Positions 8,778 to 18,124 of a stretch of DNA of 30,835 nt are shown here, piece after piece. Source of the stretch: Candidatus Pelagibacter sp. (GTDB lineage: Bacteria > Pseudomonadota > Alphaproteobacteria > Pelagibacterales > Pelagibacteraceae); contig JAOISU010000006.1 of assembly GCA_028222445.1 (NCBI GenBank), positions 1 through 30,835 on the forward strand, written 5' to 3'. The notes under the pieces were generated by a model. That model made no database searches. It was given only the letters and a program-made list of their open reading frames with translations, and was not told where the DNA came from. The number at the start of each line of letters is the position of its first letter. Within the stretch, counting starts at the first letter, position 1. A program made the translations under genes and the position numbers.

Positions 8778-9447
8778 TGATAGTTTTTATATTACCATCA
8801 ATCATTTCTAATTTGCAATCTGCCATATTGGCAAAATATCTATTATGAGTTGCATATATAATTAATCTATTCTTGTCCTTTAATTTATAAAGAATATCAA
8901 AAATTTCTTTAGCGGTACTTTGATCTAAACTTCCAGTTGGTTCGTCTGCCAATATTACATCAGGTTCATTTATCAGTGCTCTAGCAATTGCTATTCTCTG
9001 CATTTCACCACCAGATAATTCAGATGGATAATGATCTTCTCTTGATTTTAAACCCATTTTTTTTAAAATTATTTGAGCCTTATGTTTTGCCTCTATTTTA
9101 TTATTAGTTAAAGCTAAATGGGCCATGTAAACATTCTCTAAAGCCGTAAAGTCAGTTAATAAATTATTTTGTTGATAAATAATGCCAATTTTTTCCGATC
9201 TTATTTTATCATTGTCTAAAGTTTCAGAAAAATTCACCACTTTATTACTGATAGATAAATTTCCACTAGTCGGCCTATCAATCATTGATAAAATATTAAG
9301 CAAAGTTGACTTCCCAGAACCAGATGGTCCTACCAAAGAGTAAATTTTACCTCTCGTAAATGAATAATTTATTTTTTTTAATACTGAAATTTTTTTATTA
9401 TTATAAAATGATTTAGAGATATTCTTTAAATTTATAATATTATTCAT
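8758..9447 (-). CDS. lolD: Lipoprotein-releasing system ATP-binding protein LolD
   Basis: LolD is the ATPase that powers extraction of lipoproteins from the inner membrane for delivery to the outer membrane. The 229-residue ABC protein has Walker A GPSGSGKST (residues 40-48), a Q-loop (IIYQQNNLL), the signature LSGGEMQRIAIARAL, Walker B with DVILADEPTGSLD, and the switch histidine in YATHNRYF. It belongs to the MacB/LolD/FtsE branch, and pairing with the neighbouring FtsX-fold permease identifies it as LolD. It overlaps lolC/E by eight bases and dnaE by 20, consistent with coupled translation. Confidence 0.93.
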   Translation of the reverse strand: MNNIINLKNISKSFYNNKKISVLKKINYSFTRGKIYSLVGPSGSGKSTLLNILSMIDRPTSGNLSISNKVVNFSETLDNDKIRSEKIGIIYQQNNLLTDFTALENVYMAHLALTNNKIEAKHKAQIILKKMGLKSREDHYPSELSGGEMQRIAIARALINEPDVILADEPTGSLDQSTAKEIFDILYKLKDKNRLIIYATHNRYFANMADCKLEMIDGNIKTINAKFKQ

Positions 9448-10672
9448 ATTTCAAACCTTTTACTGGATCAAGCTTAGAGGCTTTTATAGCAGGATATATT
9501 GAAACAATTATAGTTATTAAAATCGAACAAACGGAGATTATTAATATAGAAACAAGGTTTATTTCTGTTGGCATTTTGCTTAAAAAATAAATTTCTTCAG
9601 GGAACAAACTTATATTAAAAGTATAACTCAAAAACTGTCTAACATTTTCAATATAAAGTGAAAACAATACACCCAATAAAATACCAAATATTGTAGCTGT
9701 CGTCCCAATTGTAACTCCTACTAAGAAAAAAATTTTAGTAATTGATTTATTTAAAACACCTATTGATTTAAGAATTGCTATATCTCTAGTTTTATTTTTC
9801 ACCAATATTGTAAGACCTGAAATTATATTAAATGCTGCTACTAATATTATTAAAGATAAAATTATAAACATTACATTTCTCTCAACTTTTAATGCTGAAA
9901 ATAACGAGCTATTCATATCAGCCCATGTATAAATAAATTCATCTTTAAATACTTCTTTAACTTTATTTTTTGCAATAACTATGTCTGAAGGATTTTTAAG
10001 ATAAATTTCTAAATTTCTATTATCTTTATTAAAATCAAAAAAATTCTCTAATGTATCTATGTTTATAAAAGCTATATTTCTATCAAAGTCAGCCAATCCA
10101 CTTTCAAAAATTGAGCCAACAGTAAAAACTTCTTGTTTAGGTAAATTACCAATAATAGTTTCTATCCCAGATGGAGAAATAATTGATAATTTATCTCCGA
10201 TCTTAAGTTCTAAATCAAAACTTAATTCCTTACCGATTGAAATATAATTTTTATAAAGTTTCTTCGAATTGCCAGAAAATCGACCTTTATTTACCACGTT
10301 AAGCTTTGAGAAATCTTTTTGACTGTACCCTCTTAAAACAATACCTTTGGTAAAATCTTGACTAATAATAATTGCTTCACCTGAATTACTATATAGCAAT
10401 TCTTCAGAAATCTTCTTTAACTCTTTATTATTAAGTTTATCTGCAGAGATAGAATTTTCATAAGGCTTAATAGTTATATGAGGATTAAAACCAACAATTT
10501 TGTTTATAAGTTCTGTTCTAAAACCATTCATTACCGACATAACGATAATTAAAACAGCAACACCTAGACTTATTCCAATAAAAGAAAATATTGAAATTAT
10601 ATTTAAAAAACCATCTTTTTTTCTAGTTTTTAGATATCTAAATGTAATCTCTTTTTCTAAAGTAGAAATCAA
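9440..10672 (-). CDS. lolC: Lipoprotein-releasing system permease (LolC/LolE family)
   Basis: This is the membrane subunit of the lipoprotein-releasing ABC transporter. The 410-residue protein has the MacB/FtsX layout: a cytoplasmic amphipathic start (EITFRYLKTRKKDGFLNII), a membrane helix at about residues 25-50, a periplasmic domain of about 220 residues, then three membrane helices at about 265-290, 315-340 and 375-400, ending in the conserved YPAIKASKLDPVKGLKYE. Only one permease gene is present next to lolD. Many alphaproteobacteria have a single LolC/E-type (LolF-like) permease that would act as a homodimer, so the LolC name should be taken as family level. It overlaps proS by four bases. 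Confidence 0.92.
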   Translation of the reverse strand: MISTLEKEITFRYLKTRKKDGFLNIISIFSFIGISLGVAVLIIVMSVMNGFRTELINKIVGFNPHITIKPYENSISADKLNNKELKKISEELLYSNSGEAIIISQDFTKGIVLRGYSQKDFSKLNVVNKGRFSGNSKKLYKNYISIGKELSFDLELKIGDKLSIISPSGIETIIGNLPKQEVFTVGSIFESGLADFDRNIAFINIDTLENFFDFNKDNRNLEIYLKNPSDIVIAKNKVKEVFKDEFIYTWADMNSSLFSALKVERNVMFIILSLIILVAAFNIISGLTILVKNKTRDIAILKSIGVLNKSITKIFFLVGVTIGTTATIFGILLGVLFSLYIENVRQFLSYTFNISLFPEEIYFLSKMPTEINLVSILIISVCSILITIIVSIYPAIKASKLDPVKGLKYE

Positions 10673-12003
10673 TTTTTTTCTTTTTGTTTAATTAAAATTT
10701 TTAATATTTGATCTAAAGTTAAATTTTGAGGATCTTTGCCAATTTCTTTAAATTCTAGTAAATCACCATCTGACTTTTTTCCAATAATAATTTGATAAGG
10801 AACGCCAATTAAATTAAATTTTTTAATTTTAGATGATAGGTTTTCATCCATATCATCAATTATTGCATCAATACCATTGACATTAAAAAATTCAAAAATT
10901 TTATTTGCTTTTTCTAAAGTTGAATTATCATTTTTGTTAATCATTGGTAATATTGCAAGTTCAAATGGAGCAATAGCAAATGGCCATTTCATGATTTCTT
11001 CTTTATCATCATATTTAGCCTCAATAATTGCACCAACTAATCTAGACACACCGATTCCATAAGATCCCATTTTAACAAAATCCTTCTTACCCTCAGGCAA
11101 ATCTACTGATGCATTTAATGGTTTAGAGTACTTATCTCCAAAATAAAATATATGTCCAACTTCAATTCCTTTTGTTATCAATCTATTTTCAACCGAAACT
11201 TCTTTTTCAAATTCTTCTTTTTTGAATTTTTCATCTGTAACAGAATAATATTGTTCAAATTTTTTTCTTAAATTTTCTAAAGAATTTTTTTCTATTATTG
11301 AACCATCGCTATTCAAGTCAAAAATTCTTTTGTCTGTAAAAATTTTACTTTCACCTGTGTCAGCAAGAATAATAAATTCATGTGAAAGATTTCCTCCAAT
11401 TGGTCCTGTATCGGCAGCCATAGGAATTGCAGTTAACTCAAGTCTTTTAAAAGTTTTTAAATACGATAAGAAGAATTTATTGTAAGAAAATACAGCCTCT
11501 TCATCACTCACATCAAATGAGTAAGCATCTTTCATATAGAATTCTCTACACCTCATTATTCCAAATCTTGGTCTTACTTCGTCTCTAAATTTCCATTGAA
11601 TATGATATAATAATTGTGGCAATGATTTATATGATTTAATACTAGATCTGAATATATCAGTGACTAACTCCTCATTTGTTGGACCATATAACATTTCTCT
11701 ATTTTGGCGATCATTTATCCTTAACATTTCTTCTCCATAATCATCATAGCGTCCACTTTCTTTCCAAATTTCACTAGATTGAATAGTAGGCATCAAAATT
11801 TCTTGAGCACCAATTTTGTTTTGCTCTTCTCTTACAATTTGTTCAATTTTTTTCATCACCTTAAATCCTAAAGGTAACCAAGAGTAAATACCCGCCGAGG
11901 ATTGTTTTATCATACCGACTCTTAACATCAATTGGTGTGATTTTATTTTAGCTTCAGAAGGGTTGTTTTTTAATATGGGTATAAATGATTTTGATATATG
12001 CAT
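10669..12003 (-). CDS. proS: Prolyl-tRNA synthetase, short form without editing insertion
   Basis: ProRS charges tRNA-Pro with proline. The class II motifs are clear: motif 1 region (TIQSSEIWKESGRYDDYGEE), motif 2 (WKFRDEVRPRFGIMRCREFYM), motif 3 (GSYGIGVSRLVGAIIE), and an anticodon-binding C-terminal domain. At 444 residues it lacks the roughly 180-residue INS editing domain that the E. coli enzyme has between motifs 2 and 3. This short architecture is standard for alphaproteobacteria and mitochondria, so it supports the taxonomic placement and is not a deletion. Loss of INS means mischarged alanyl-tRNA-Pro would need a separate trans-editing protein, not seen in this window. Confidence 0.97.
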   Translation of the reverse strand: MHISKSFIPILKNNPSEAKIKSHQLMLRVGMIKQSSAGIYSWLPLGFKVMKKIEQIVREEQNKIGAQEILMPTIQSSEIWKESGRYDDYGEEMLRINDRQNREMLYGPTNEELVTDIFRSSIKSYKSLPQLLYHIQWKFRDEVRPRFGIMRCREFYMKDAYSFDVSDEEAVFSYNKFFLSYLKTFKRLELTAIPMAADTGPIGGNLSHEFIILADTGESKIFTDKRIFDLNSDGSIIEKNSLENLRKKFEQYYSVTDEKFKKEEFEKEVSVENRLITKGIEVGHIFYFGDKYSKPLNASVDLPEGKKDFVKMGSYGIGVSRLVGAIIEAKYDDKEEIMKWPFAIAPFELAILPMINKNDNSTLEKANKIFEFFNVNGIDAIIDDMDENLSSKIKKFNLIGVPYQIIIGKKSDGDLLEFKEIGKDPQNLTLDQILKILIKQKEKN

Positions 12004-12005
12004 AT

Positions 12006-12251
12006 TTAACTAATTATATTTCTTAAATTTAAGTATTCATATTTAATTAAAATATAAATTATTATAAAAATTAAGGATGTAATACCAGTACAATAAAAAA
12101 ATTTTTTTAACATCTTTGGATTTTCAGGAGATCCGGCATCTTCACCTTCAATCTTAATAGTCTTATTTCTATTAACATCTATTGGTAAAATTGCAAAAAA
12201 CACTATCCACCATATTATGATATAAATAATTGCTAGTCCTGTTGCGCTCAT
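12006..12251 (-). CDS. DUF1467 family small membrane protein
   Basis: This 81-residue protein has two membrane helices (about residues 5-22 and 51-70) joined by a polar loop with GEDAGSPENPKMLKK. The start TGLAIIYIIIWWIVFFAILPI and the loop match the DUF1467 family, small proteins of unknown function found in alphaproteobacteria. The gene lies between rnj and proS, where DUF1467 genes are regularly found, which strengthens the assignment. The start is directly adjacent to the rnj stop. No enzymatic residues are apparent, and its function is unknown. Confidence 0.85.
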   Translation of the reverse strand: MSATGLAIIYIIIWWIVFFAILPIDVNRNKTIKIEGEDAGSPENPKMLKKFFYCTGITSLIFIIIYILIKYEYLNLRNIIS

Positions 12252-13907
12252 CTAAATTTTTACTAAATTGATATTTGTAAAAGGTTTTTTTCCTGTCATT
12301 TCTTTAGTATATTTTTTACAAGTAATCTTTAATGCATCGATTAAGTTATACTCTTGTTTTTTATTACCTAAAGAAAAGGTTCTTATTGTACCTTCAATAG
12401 CTTCCTCTAATCCATAAATAAATTCATCTACATCATAAACTGGGATACCTCTAAAAGTTAATACTGGTCTTTTATGTATATTTCCTTTTTGAGAAATTAA
12501 AATTGTAACTTCCATATATCCATTTGCACTTAAATTTTTTCTATCTTTTATCGATTGTGAATCTTCTTCAACACTCATATTTCCATCAAGATAAAGTCTA
12601 CCACTAGGTGCTTTATCAAATACATGAGGTTTTCCTGGAAATAATTTTACAATATCACCATTTTGTACTTGTACTGGATGTGGCACCTTCATTTCATGTG
12701 CAAATTTCATATGTTCAATCATATGACGATGCTCTCCATGTACTGGTATTACACAATTAGGCTTCACCCAATCATACATTTCTCTTAAGTCGTCTCGATT
12801 AGGGTGACCAGAAACATGTACAAATTCACTTTCTTCTGAAATAACTTCGATGCCATCTTTGACTAATTGATTTTGCAATTTAAACAATTTTTTTTCATTT
12901 CCTGGAATAATTTTAGATGAAAAAATAACTGTATCATCTTTCTCAATAAAAACATCAGGATGTGTGTAGCTAGCAATTCGCATCAAAGCTGCCATTGGCT
13001 CACCCTGACTACCTGTGCATAAATAAACAATTTTTTCTCTAGATATTTTTTTTGCCTCTCTAGCATCTATTGGTTCAATTACATTTTTTAAATAACCGCA
13101 TTGTCTAGCAGCTTTAAAAATTCTATGCATTGATCTACCAACTAAAGAAATTTGTCTGCCAGTTTTTTCTGCACAATAAAAAGCTGTCTCCATTCGTGCA
13201 ACATTTGATGCAAAAGATGCCATGACAATTCTTTTTTTTAGACTACCCATAATATTTAATAGGCTCTTTCTAACATCTAACTCTGAGCCCGCTTTACCCA
13301 TGCTGAATACGTTTGTTGAGTCACATATCATTGCAAGAACACCTTCTTTACCAACTTCTTTTAGTCTGTTTGAATTAGTTTTTTCACCAATTAAAGGTTC
13401 TGGATCGATCTTCCAATCTCCAGTATGTAAAATTATACCAGCCGGTGTTTCAATTCTTAGTCCATTAGGTTCAAGTATAGAGTGGGTTAATGTTATATAT
13501 TCTATCTTAAATGGTTCTAGATTTACTGTACCATTAAGTTGAACAATCTTTAAATGATTAGTTATATCTATATTTTTTTCTTTAAATTTTTCTTTAATTA
13601 AAACAGCTGTAAAAGGTGTTGCAAAAATTTTACACTTAAGCTGTGGCCATAGCAGAGCTATTGCACCAATATGATCTTCATGCGCATGTGTTAAAATGAT
13701 TCCTAGCAGATCTTCTTTTTTATCAACAATAAAACCTGGATCTGGATATATTAGGTCAACACCTGGAATTGTATCGTCAGCAAATGTTACACCAATATCT
13801 ACCATAATCCATTTATGTTCACCCGGTTTTCCATAAGCAAACAGATTCATATTCATTCCAATTTCACCAGAGCCACCTAAAGGGCAAAATAATAATTCAT
13901 CTTTCAT
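12252..13907 (-). CDS. rnj: Ribonuclease J
   Basis: RNase J is a metallo-beta-lactamase/beta-CASP nuclease with 5'-3' exonuclease and endonuclease activity in RNA maturation and decay. The 551-residue protein has the zinc-binding HAHEDH (residues 74-79) in THAHEDHIGA, HTGDWKID, CDSTN, the beta-CASP core, and the downstream motifs SGHPNRDDL and PVHGEHRHM, followed by the C-terminal domain (MEVTILI onwards). Alphaproteobacteria carry RNase J in addition to RNase E, and here it sits between coaX and the DUF1467 gene, as expected for the group. Nothing is missing. Confidence 0.96.
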   Translation of the reverse strand: MKDELLFCPLGGSGEIGMNMNLFAYGKPGEHKWIMVDIGVTFADDTIPGVDLIYPDPGFIVDKKEDLLGIILTHAHEDHIGAIALLWPQLKCKIFATPFTAVLIKEKFKEKNIDITNHLKIVQLNGTVNLEPFKIEYITLTHSILEPNGLRIETPAGIILHTGDWKIDPEPLIGEKTNSNRLKEVGKEGVLAMICDSTNVFSMGKAGSELDVRKSLLNIMGSLKKRIVMASFASNVARMETAFYCAEKTGRQISLVGRSMHRIFKAARQCGYLKNVIEPIDAREAKKISREKIVYLCTGSQGEPMAALMRIASYTHPDVFIEKDDTVIFSSKIIPGNEKKLFKLQNQLVKDGIEVISEESEFVHVSGHPNRDDLREMYDWVKPNCVIPVHGEHRHMIEHMKFAHEMKVPHPVQVQNGDIVKLFPGKPHVFDKAPSGRLYLDGNMSVEEDSQSIKDRKNLSANGYMEVTILISQKGNIHKRPVLTFRGIPVYDVDEFIYGLEEAIEGTIRTFSLGNKKQEYNLIDALKITCKKYTKEMTGKKPFTNINLVKI

Positions 13908-13909
13908 AT

Positions 13910-14656
13910 TTATTTAATTAGAATTGAGGCTTTGATTAAGCCATTAATAGTAATATCTTTATTTAATGTAACTTTCGCTTTGATTGATTTTTTAAACAAA
14001 TTAGAAAATCCTCCAGTAATTATTATTTCAAAGGACATCTTCGTCTCTTTCTTAATTAAATTAACAATATTGTCAATTAAACCTGCATATCCCCAAAAAA
14101 AACCAGACCTAACTGCATTTATGGTGTTTTGGCCAATAACTTTTTTTGGCTTTTTTAGGTTTATATTGGGTATTAAACTAGCTTTATCAGATAATGTTTT
14201 TAAAGACAGTTTAACACCAGGGGCTATTACACCACCATAATAATTTTTTTTAACTAATACATCAAAAGTTGTTGCTGTACCAAAATCTAAAATAATATAA
14301 TTTTTTTTTTCACCAATAACACTTAAAGCATTAGCCAATCTATCAGATCCAATTTGTTTATAATTAACCTTGATATTAATCATTTTTTTGAGATCTAAAT
14401 CTTTAAGTTCGTAAATTTTAATTTTAAGCTTTTGATAAAAAATTTTTTTTATTTGATTAAAAGCTTTAGGTACAACACTACAAAATAAAACTTTTTTAAT
14501 ATTTATTTTGCTCAATTTAAATTTAGTCAATAGCACTGATAGAGAATTATTATTAATATCTTTAGTTTTGATTATAATTTTTTTAATAATCATGTTTGAT
14601 TTGTCAATTAAACAAACCTTTGTCTCTGTGTTTCCTATGTCTCCAACTATTATCAT
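13910..14656 (-). CDS. coaX: Type III pantothenate kinase
   Basis: CoaX phosphorylates pantothenate, the first committed step of coenzyme A synthesis. It belongs to the ASKHA fold: the phosphate-1 motif DIGNTET (residues 5-11), GSDRLANALS for pantothenate and dimer contacts, IILDFGTATTFDVL with the phosphate-2 motif, GGVIAPGVKLSLKTL, and the adenosine motif ITGGFS are all present in order. At 248 residues it is of normal length. The type III enzyme needs a monovalent cation and is not inhibited by CoA in characterised family members. It overlaps birA by four bases and ends two bases before rnj. Confidence 0.94.
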   Translation of the reverse strand: MIIVGDIGNTETKVCLIDKSNMIIKKIIIKTKDINNNSLSVLLTKFKLSKINIKKVLFCSVVPKAFNQIKKIFYQKLKIKIYELKDLDLKKMINIKVNYKQIGSDRLANALSVIGEKKNYIILDFGTATTFDVLVKKNYYGGVIAPGVKLSLKTLSDKASLIPNINLKKPKKVIGQNTINAVRSGFFWGYAGLIDNIVNLIKKETKMSFEIIITGGFSNLFKKSIKAKVTLNKDITINGLIKASILIK

Positions 14657-15219
14657 TTCAAAATACTATATATTTTTTTAATATTATTTTTTTGTATCAT
14701 TGGAATATATTTTTCATAAATTTTTATTAACTTTCTTCGAACATTATTAACTGTTATTTTGCTATTTGTTAAATCTAAAAGATTGGTAGTAGGATAATTT
14801 GCTAAATTTGGATTTTTAATCAAATTTACACCTATTCCAATAATTATGAATTTTTGATCAAGTTTTAATAGAGTTTCTTGTAATATTCCTGAGACTTTTT
14901 TATTATCGATTAGTAAATCATTTGGTTTTTTAATTTTTATGGTTCCTTTATAGAATGAAGAGATTGTTTTTTTAACTAATAAACAATTTATGAAAGTAAA
15001 TTTCTTTAAATCAAAGTGTTTATTGTCTATTGGAAAAAAAATACTTACATATAGATTGCCTTTTGGAGATACCCAAGTTTTACCATATTGCCCTCTACCT
15101 TTAACTTGCTTTTCTGCTGAAACAATCCCAAACTTATTTTTTGAGTGTAGTATTATTTTATGCGCTAAATTATTTGTGCTATTTACTATTTTAAAGTTGA
15201 ATTTTTTTAGCTTCATCAA
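14653..15219 (-). CDS. birA: Biotin-[acetyl-CoA carboxylase] ligase, minimal form
   Basis: This biotin protein ligase attaches biotin to the carrier domain of acetyl-CoA carboxylase and similar enzymes. The 188-residue sequence shows the catalytic core: the biotinyl-AMP loop GRGQYGKTW, the following SPKGNLYVSI, the PNDLL motif, VSGILQE with the substrate lysine region, and IIGIGVNL. It lacks the N-terminal DNA-binding domain, so it should not act as a repressor, and it is too short for the usual C-terminal SH3-like domain. The family motif KWPND reads KKPND here. It overlaps nuoN and coaX by four bases each. Confidence 0.9.
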   Translation of the reverse strand: MMKLKKFNFKIVNSTNNLAHKIILHSKNKFGIVSAEKQVKGRGQYGKTWVSPKGNLYVSIFFPIDNKHFDLKKFTFINCLLVKKTISSFYKGTIKIKKPNDLLIDNKKVSGILQETLLKLDQKFIIIGIGVNLIKNPNLANYPTTNLLDLTNSKITVNNVRRKLIKIYEKYIPMIQKNNIKKIYSILK

Positions 15220-16631
15220 AGAATATTAATTCTTGAGACTACCTCAACTATTTGACCCGGAAAGATAAAATATAAAAGAATTAACAATGTTGATAAAGTT
15301 AGTGATGCTTTTAACCAAATATTATGATCATCATCATATTTGTCTTTTTCTTGATCAAAATAAATAACTTTAATTATTTTAAGATAATAGAACGCCGCTA
15401 TTACAGTAGATAACAATCCAACGATTGCTAAAAAATACATTGATTGTTCTATTACAGCTTTAAATATATAAAATTTTGCAAAAAAGCCTGCTAATGGCGG
15501 AATACCTGCTAATGAAAATAATATGATAAGTAAAGATAATGATAAGATTGGATGATTTTTTGATAAACCAGATAAATCATCAATGGTTTCAAAATATTCA
15601 TCGTTTCGCTTAAGCATTAATAAACAGCTAAAAAATGCTAAATTCATAACTAAATAAATGCTTATATAAACTATTGAACTTTGAATTCCTTCGTTAGAAC
15701 CTACTGATAATCCTGCAAGAGCATATCCCATATGACCAATTGAACTATAGGCAATAAGTCTTTTAAGATTACTTTGACCTATCGCTGCAATGGCTCCAAA
15801 AATCATAGAGGCGATAGATAAAAAAATTAATATAGGTTGCCATTGTTCAATCATGCTTACAAAAGGTACATATAAAAATCTTATAAATACTGTAAGTGCA
15901 GCAACTTTTGGTACTAGTGCAAAAAATAATGTTACTGCAGTAGGAGAACCTTCATACACATCAGGAGCCCACATATGGAATGGGACTGCTGATATCTTAA
16001 AAGCTAAACCAACTAAAATAAAAACAATTCCAAAAGTTAATCCATAATTATCTGAGTTCATTGAATTATTTATAATTTCAAAGTTTGTAGATCCTGAGAA
16101 GCCATAAATTAGAGAGCATCCATAGAGCAATAAACCTGATGATAAGGCACTTAGAACAAAGTATTTAAGTCCAGACTCTGATGATTTTAATTGATCTCTA
16201 TTGAATGAAGCTAAAACATATAAAGCTAATGACTGAAGTTCTAGACCAATATAAAACACCATAAGATCATTAGAACTAATCATCACCATCATTCCTAGTA
16301 CTGAGGATAGTATTAAAATTGGGTATTCTATTAAAAAAATCTTAAATATTTTTAGATATCTAGTTGATATAGATAAAACAAATGCTGTGGCTACGATTGT
16401 AAGAATTTTCATATATGATGAAAGTTTATCGACAACATAACTGTCATTAAACAACATAATATTTTGATTTAATGACTCATTAAAAATCAAAACACCAGCA
16501 ATTAATAAAGAAGCTAAAGCACAATAATGAACAATAATTGAACTATTCTTTTTAAATACTCCAAGAAGAAGTAAAAACATTATTGATAGTGAAATAAAAA
16601 TTTCTGGTAAAATGGAAGCTATATTGTTCAT
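15216..16631 (-). CDS. nuoN: NADH-quinone oxidoreductase subunit N
   Basis: NuoN is one of the three antiporter-like proton-pumping subunits of complex I. The 471-residue protein is almost entirely hydrophobic with about 14 membrane helices. The family signature FHMWAPDVYEGSPTAVTLFF and the channel lysine region NLKRLIAYSSIGHMGYAL are present. It overlaps nuoM by one base and birA by four, so complex I expression is probably coupled to the housekeeping genes downstream. Confidence 0.97.
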   Translation of the reverse strand: MNNIASILPEIFISLSIMFLLLLGVFKKNSSIIVHYCALASLLIAGVLIFNESLNQNIMLFNDSYVVDKLSSYMKILTIVATAFVLSISTRYLKIFKIFLIEYPILILSSVLGMMVMISSNDLMVFYIGLELQSLALYVLASFNRDQLKSSESGLKYFVLSALSSGLLLYGCSLIYGFSGSTNFEIINNSMNSDNYGLTFGIVFILVGLAFKISAVPFHMWAPDVYEGSPTAVTLFFALVPKVAALTVFIRFLYVPFVSMIEQWQPILIFLSIASMIFGAIAAIGQSNLKRLIAYSSIGHMGYALAGLSVGSNEGIQSSIVYISIYLVMNLAFFSCLLMLKRNDEYFETIDDLSGLSKNHPILSLSLLIILFSLAGIPPLAGFFAKFYIFKAVIEQSMYFLAIVGLLSTVIAAFYYLKIIKVIYFDQEKDKYDDDHNIWLKASLTLSTLLILLYFIFPGQIVEVVSRINIL

Positions 16632-18124
16632 TAGTTATTTACCTCTGCAATAATATTATTTAAATTAAAATTATACATCTCAATTAAATCTTTTACTGAA
16701 ACTTCTATTGTATTGATAATTGGTTCTGGATAAAAACCAAAGAACAATACTGGAATTGCTAAAGACCATAATATTAGCTTCTCTGAATTATCTAAGTCAG
16801 TCATTTTTAAAAGATCTTTGTTTACAATTTTACCAAAAACAACCCTTCTATATAACCAGAGCATATAGGCTGCACCAAAAATAACTCCCAGGCTAGCTAT
16901 AACCGCAACTAAAAAATTGTCTTTAAAGGCTCCCATTAGAATTAAGAACTCTCCAATAAAACCACTTGTACCAGGTAAACCTAAAGCTGCTAAAGTAAAA
17001 AGCATAAATAATATAGAATACTTTGGTATAACAGATACTAATCCACCATAAGTTGCTATTAATCTTGAATGCATACGGTCATAAATAATTCCGACGCATA
17101 AAAATAATGCTGCAGAAACCAGTCCATGACTAATCATTTGAAATATACTTCCTTCGATACCTTGCTGGGTAATTGTAAATATACCTAAAGTAACAAAACC
17201 CATATGAGCAACAGAAGAATATGCTATTAATTTCTTCATATCTTCTTGCATTAATGCAACTAAAGATGTGTAGACAATAGCAATTAAACTTAAAATATAA
17301 ACTAGAGGTGTAAATAATTCAGAAGCAACAGGAAAAAGTCCTAAAGAAAATCTTATAAAACCATATCCAGCCATTTTTAGTAATATAGCAGCAAGTAAAA
17401 CAGATCCTGCTGTTGGAGCTTCTACGTGAGCATCTGGTAGCCAAGTATGTACTGGCCACATTGGTGTTTTAACAGCAAATGAACTAAAGAAAGCAAGCCA
17501 TAATAAGTTTTGATATTTGCTATCTATTCCAAGTTCATAAAGTTGAGTAATATCAGTTGTTCCAGATATCCAGTAAATTGAAATTATAGCTATTAACATT
17601 AATACAGAACCAAGAAGTGTGTATAAGAAAAATTTGAATGCTGAATAAACTCTTCTTGTGCCACCCCAAATTCCAATTATTAAAAACATGGGGATTAAAC
17701 CGGCTTCAAAAAATAAATAAAATATTACTAGATCTAATGAACAAAAAACACCGATCATTAAACTTTCCATTACCAAAATTGCAATCAAAAAATCTCTTAA
17801 TCTATATTTAACAGAATTGTTGACTGATATAATGCAAAGAGGAGTTATGAATGAAGTTAAAACAACAAACAATATTGATATACCATCAATACCTATTTTA
17901 TAATTAATGAAACCTTTTAACCACTCTCTATCTTCAACAAATTGAAAGCTCGATGTAGTTGGATCAAATTGATACCAAAGATAAATTGAAATTAAAAAAT
18001 TAACAAAAGATGTAAATAAAGCAACATACTTTCCTGTATTTGAATTTTTATCTTTTGAAAAAAGTAAAAACAAAGAACCAATTACTGGAAGTAAAATTAA
18101 CGATGATAGAATTGGAAAATTCAT
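16631..18124 (-). CDS. nuoM: NADH-quinone oxidoreductase subunit M
   Basis: NuoM is the central antiporter-like subunit of the complex I membrane arm. The 497 residues contain the proton-channel signatures VHTWLPDAHVEAPTAGSVLL and DMKKLIAYSSVAHMGFV, and the conserved glutamate region near residue 140 (FYLFFEAGLIPMFLIIGIWG). Length and helix pattern are normal. It shares single-base TAATG overlaps with nuoL and nuoN. Confidence 0.97.
   Translation of the reverse strand: MNFPILSSLILLPVIGSLFLLFSKDKNSNTGKYVALFTSFVNFLISIYLWYQFDPTTSSFQFVEDREWLKGFINYKIGIDGISILFVVLTSFITPLCIISVNNSVKYRLRDFLIAILVMESLMIGVFCSLDLVIFYLFFEAGLIPMFLIIGIWGGTRRVYSAFKFFLYTLLGSVLMLIAIISIYWISGTTDITQLYELGIDSKYQNLLWLAFFSSFAVKTPMWPVHTWLPDAHVEAPTAGSVLLAAILLKMAGYGFIRFSLGLFPVASELFTPLVYILSLIAIVYTSLVALMQEDMKKLIAYSSVAHMGFVTLGIFTITQQGIEGSIFQMISHGLVSAALFLCVGIIYDRMHSRLIATYGGLVSVIPKYSILFMLFTLAALGLPGTSGFIGEFLILMGAFKDNFLVAVIASLGVIFGAAYMLWLYRRVVFGKIVNKDLLKMTDLDNSEKLILWSLAIPVLFFGFYPEPIINTIEVSVKDLIEMYNFNLNNIIAEVNN

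Noticed and set aside
10669..12003. Internal deletion in proS, since it is over 100 residues shorter than the E. coli enzyme
   Set aside because: Short ProRS without the INS editing domain is the normal form in alphaproteobacteria and mitochondria, and all three class II motifs are present.
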